Source: Rathayibacter sp. SW19 (GTDB lineage: Bacteria > Actinomycetota > Actinomycetes > Actinomycetales > Microbacteriaceae). Taken from it: a DNA stretch of 64,000 nt. Where the stretch lies: assembly GCF_030866825.1 (NCBI RefSeq), contig NZ_CP133020.1, positions 1,488,001-1,552,000 on the forward strand, given 5' to 3'. Each line of letters opens with the position of its first letter. Position 1 is the first letter of the stretch. Of this stretch, positions 63,278 through 64,000 are shown piece by piece. Below the pieces are notes generated by a model, which did not search any database, was not told the DNA's origin, and saw only the letters and a list, made by a program, of their open reading frames with translations. A program made the translations under genes and the position numbers.

Positions 63278-64000
63278 TCAGACGATGTTGAGCAGGCGGT
63301 GGCCCGAGGACACCGTCGAGCCGACCTCGGCGTTGAGCTCGGCGACGGTGCCGTCCTTATGGGCGGTCATCGGCTGCTCCATCTTCATCGCCTCGAGCAC
63401 CAGCATCAGGTCGCCCTTGACAACGGCGTCGCCTTCGCCGACCACGAGTTTGACGATGGTGGCCTGCATCGGCGCTGTGACCGAATCGCCGGTCGACGTC
63501 ACAACCGCGTGTGAACTGCCGCGACGCTTCGGCGACGGGGACGCTGCGGCGTGCGCGCCGGCCCGGCCGAGCAGCCGGGTCGGCAGGCTCACCTCGATGC
63601 GCTTGCCCTCCACCTCCACGACGACGCTGTGCCGGACCTCCGCGGGGCGTGCCGCCTCGGCTTCGCCGCTCCACGGTTCGATCTCACCTGTGAACTCGGT
63701 CTCGATCCAGCGGGTGTACACGCTGAACGGTTTGCCGTCTGCCGGGGCGAACGCCGGGTCGTTCACCACGGCGCGATGGAAAGGCAGCACGGTCGGCAGC
63801 CCGGCGACCTCGAACTCGTTCAAGGCGCGGCGGGCGCGGTCGAGAGCATCCTCGCGGGTCGCGCCGGTCACAATCAGTTTGGCCAAAAGCGAGTCGAACG
63901 CGCCCGAGATCTCGTCTCCGGACTGCACGCCGCTGTCCACGCGCACACCGGGCCCACCCGCGGGCTTGAATACGTGGATCGGCCCGGGCGACGGGATGAA
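63278..64000 (-). CDS. Acetyl-/propionyl-CoA carboxylase alpha subunit, C-terminal part (N-terminus beyond window)
   Basis: 240 residues are visible and the frame is open at base 64000. The part shown includes the end of the biotin carboxylase C-terminal domain (GDEISGAFDSLLAKLIVTG), a linker, and a biotinyl domain with the attachment lysine in VLEAMKMEQPM near the C-terminus. In actinobacteria these alpha subunits pair with separate beta subunits to make malonyl- or methylmalonyl-CoA. It converges with the permease gene across repeats. Confidence 0.95.
   Translation of the reverse strand, partial: FIPSPGPIHVFKPAGGPGVRVDSGVQSGDEISGAFDSLLAKLIVTGATREDALDRARRALNEFEVAGLPTVLPFHRAVVNDPAFAPADGKPFSVYTRWIETEFTGEIEPWSGEAEAARPAEVRHSVVVEVEGKRIEVSLPTRLLGRAGAHAAASPSPKRRGSSHAVVTSTGDSVTAPMQATIVKLVVGEGDAVVKGDLMLVLEAMKMEQPMTAHKDGTVAELNAEVGSTVSSGHRLLNIV

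Overview
The window is GC-rich, densely packed chromosomal DNA from an actinobacterium, most likely Microbacteriaceae (a Leifsonia/Cryobacterium-like lineage; genus not decidable by eye). Pointers are the GTP-dependent PEP carboxykinase beside a RamB/ScfR regulator, the actinobacterial LpdA quinone dehydrogenase, actinobacterial-type succinate dehydrogenase, many start codons placed 6-7 nt after a TANNNT hexamer (leaderless transcripts), and a dispersed repeat running from GGTCGAGTAG to TATCGAGACC. I see no rRNA, tRNA, prophage, transposase, CRISPR array or plasmid functions.

Layout. 1-3.2 kb: RamB-like regulator (cut by the window edge) divergent from pckG. 3.2-9.8 kb: ribose-type sugar ABC transporter (its ATPase carries an apparent one-base deletion), lipoprotein binding protein, TIM-barrel sugar isomerase and ROK repressor. 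9.8-19.5 kb: glutamine amidotransferase, LLM oxidoreductase, a fused ABC exporter with a repetitive insertion in its nucleotide-binding domain, a GAP/SfLAP membrane protein, a three-gene ABC exporter, an MHS-type MFS carrier and a DUF2269 protein. 19.5-23.5 kb: riboflavin operon ribD-ribE-ribBA-ribH plus a 32-residue membrane protein, under an FMN riboswitch. 23.7-24.3 kb: VapBC-type toxin-antitoxin. 24.4-28.9 kb: SorC-type regulator divergent from glpD-glpK. 28.9-36 kb: nitronate monooxygenase remnant, enoyl-CoA hydratase, HAD hydrolase, GNAT, trpS, xth and two tandem YihY/BrkB proteins. 36-43.8 kb: ptsI, sdhCDAB, corA, manC. 44-59.6 kb: nucleoside import and salvage. 59.7-64 kb: lpdA, an APC permease and the 3' part of an acyl-CoA carboxylase alpha subunit.

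The nucleoside block is the largest functional unit. A BmpA/PnrA lipoprotein, one ATPase and two permeases import nucleosides; cytidine deaminase, thymidine phosphorylase, nucleoside hydrolase, adenosine deaminase and purine nucleoside phosphorylase break them down; a phosphopentomutase-type phospho-sugar mutase links the pentose-1-phosphate to central metabolism. A divergent adenosylhomocysteinase-like protein, an IclR regulator and a lone ascorbate-type PTS EIIA/EIIB pair sit inside it.

The most unusual property is repeat architecture. More than ten short tandem repeats (12-18 bp units) sit at gene starts, gene ends or inside coding frames, often with unit lengths divisible by three; one expands the dispersed family in frame at the N-terminus of an ABC permease. 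The dispersed family occupies four convergent gene junctions. A separate 78-bp palindromic element occurs twice with identical 58-bp spacing between its outer arms, once overlapping the start codon of the HAD gene and once between the divergent punA and lpdA genes.
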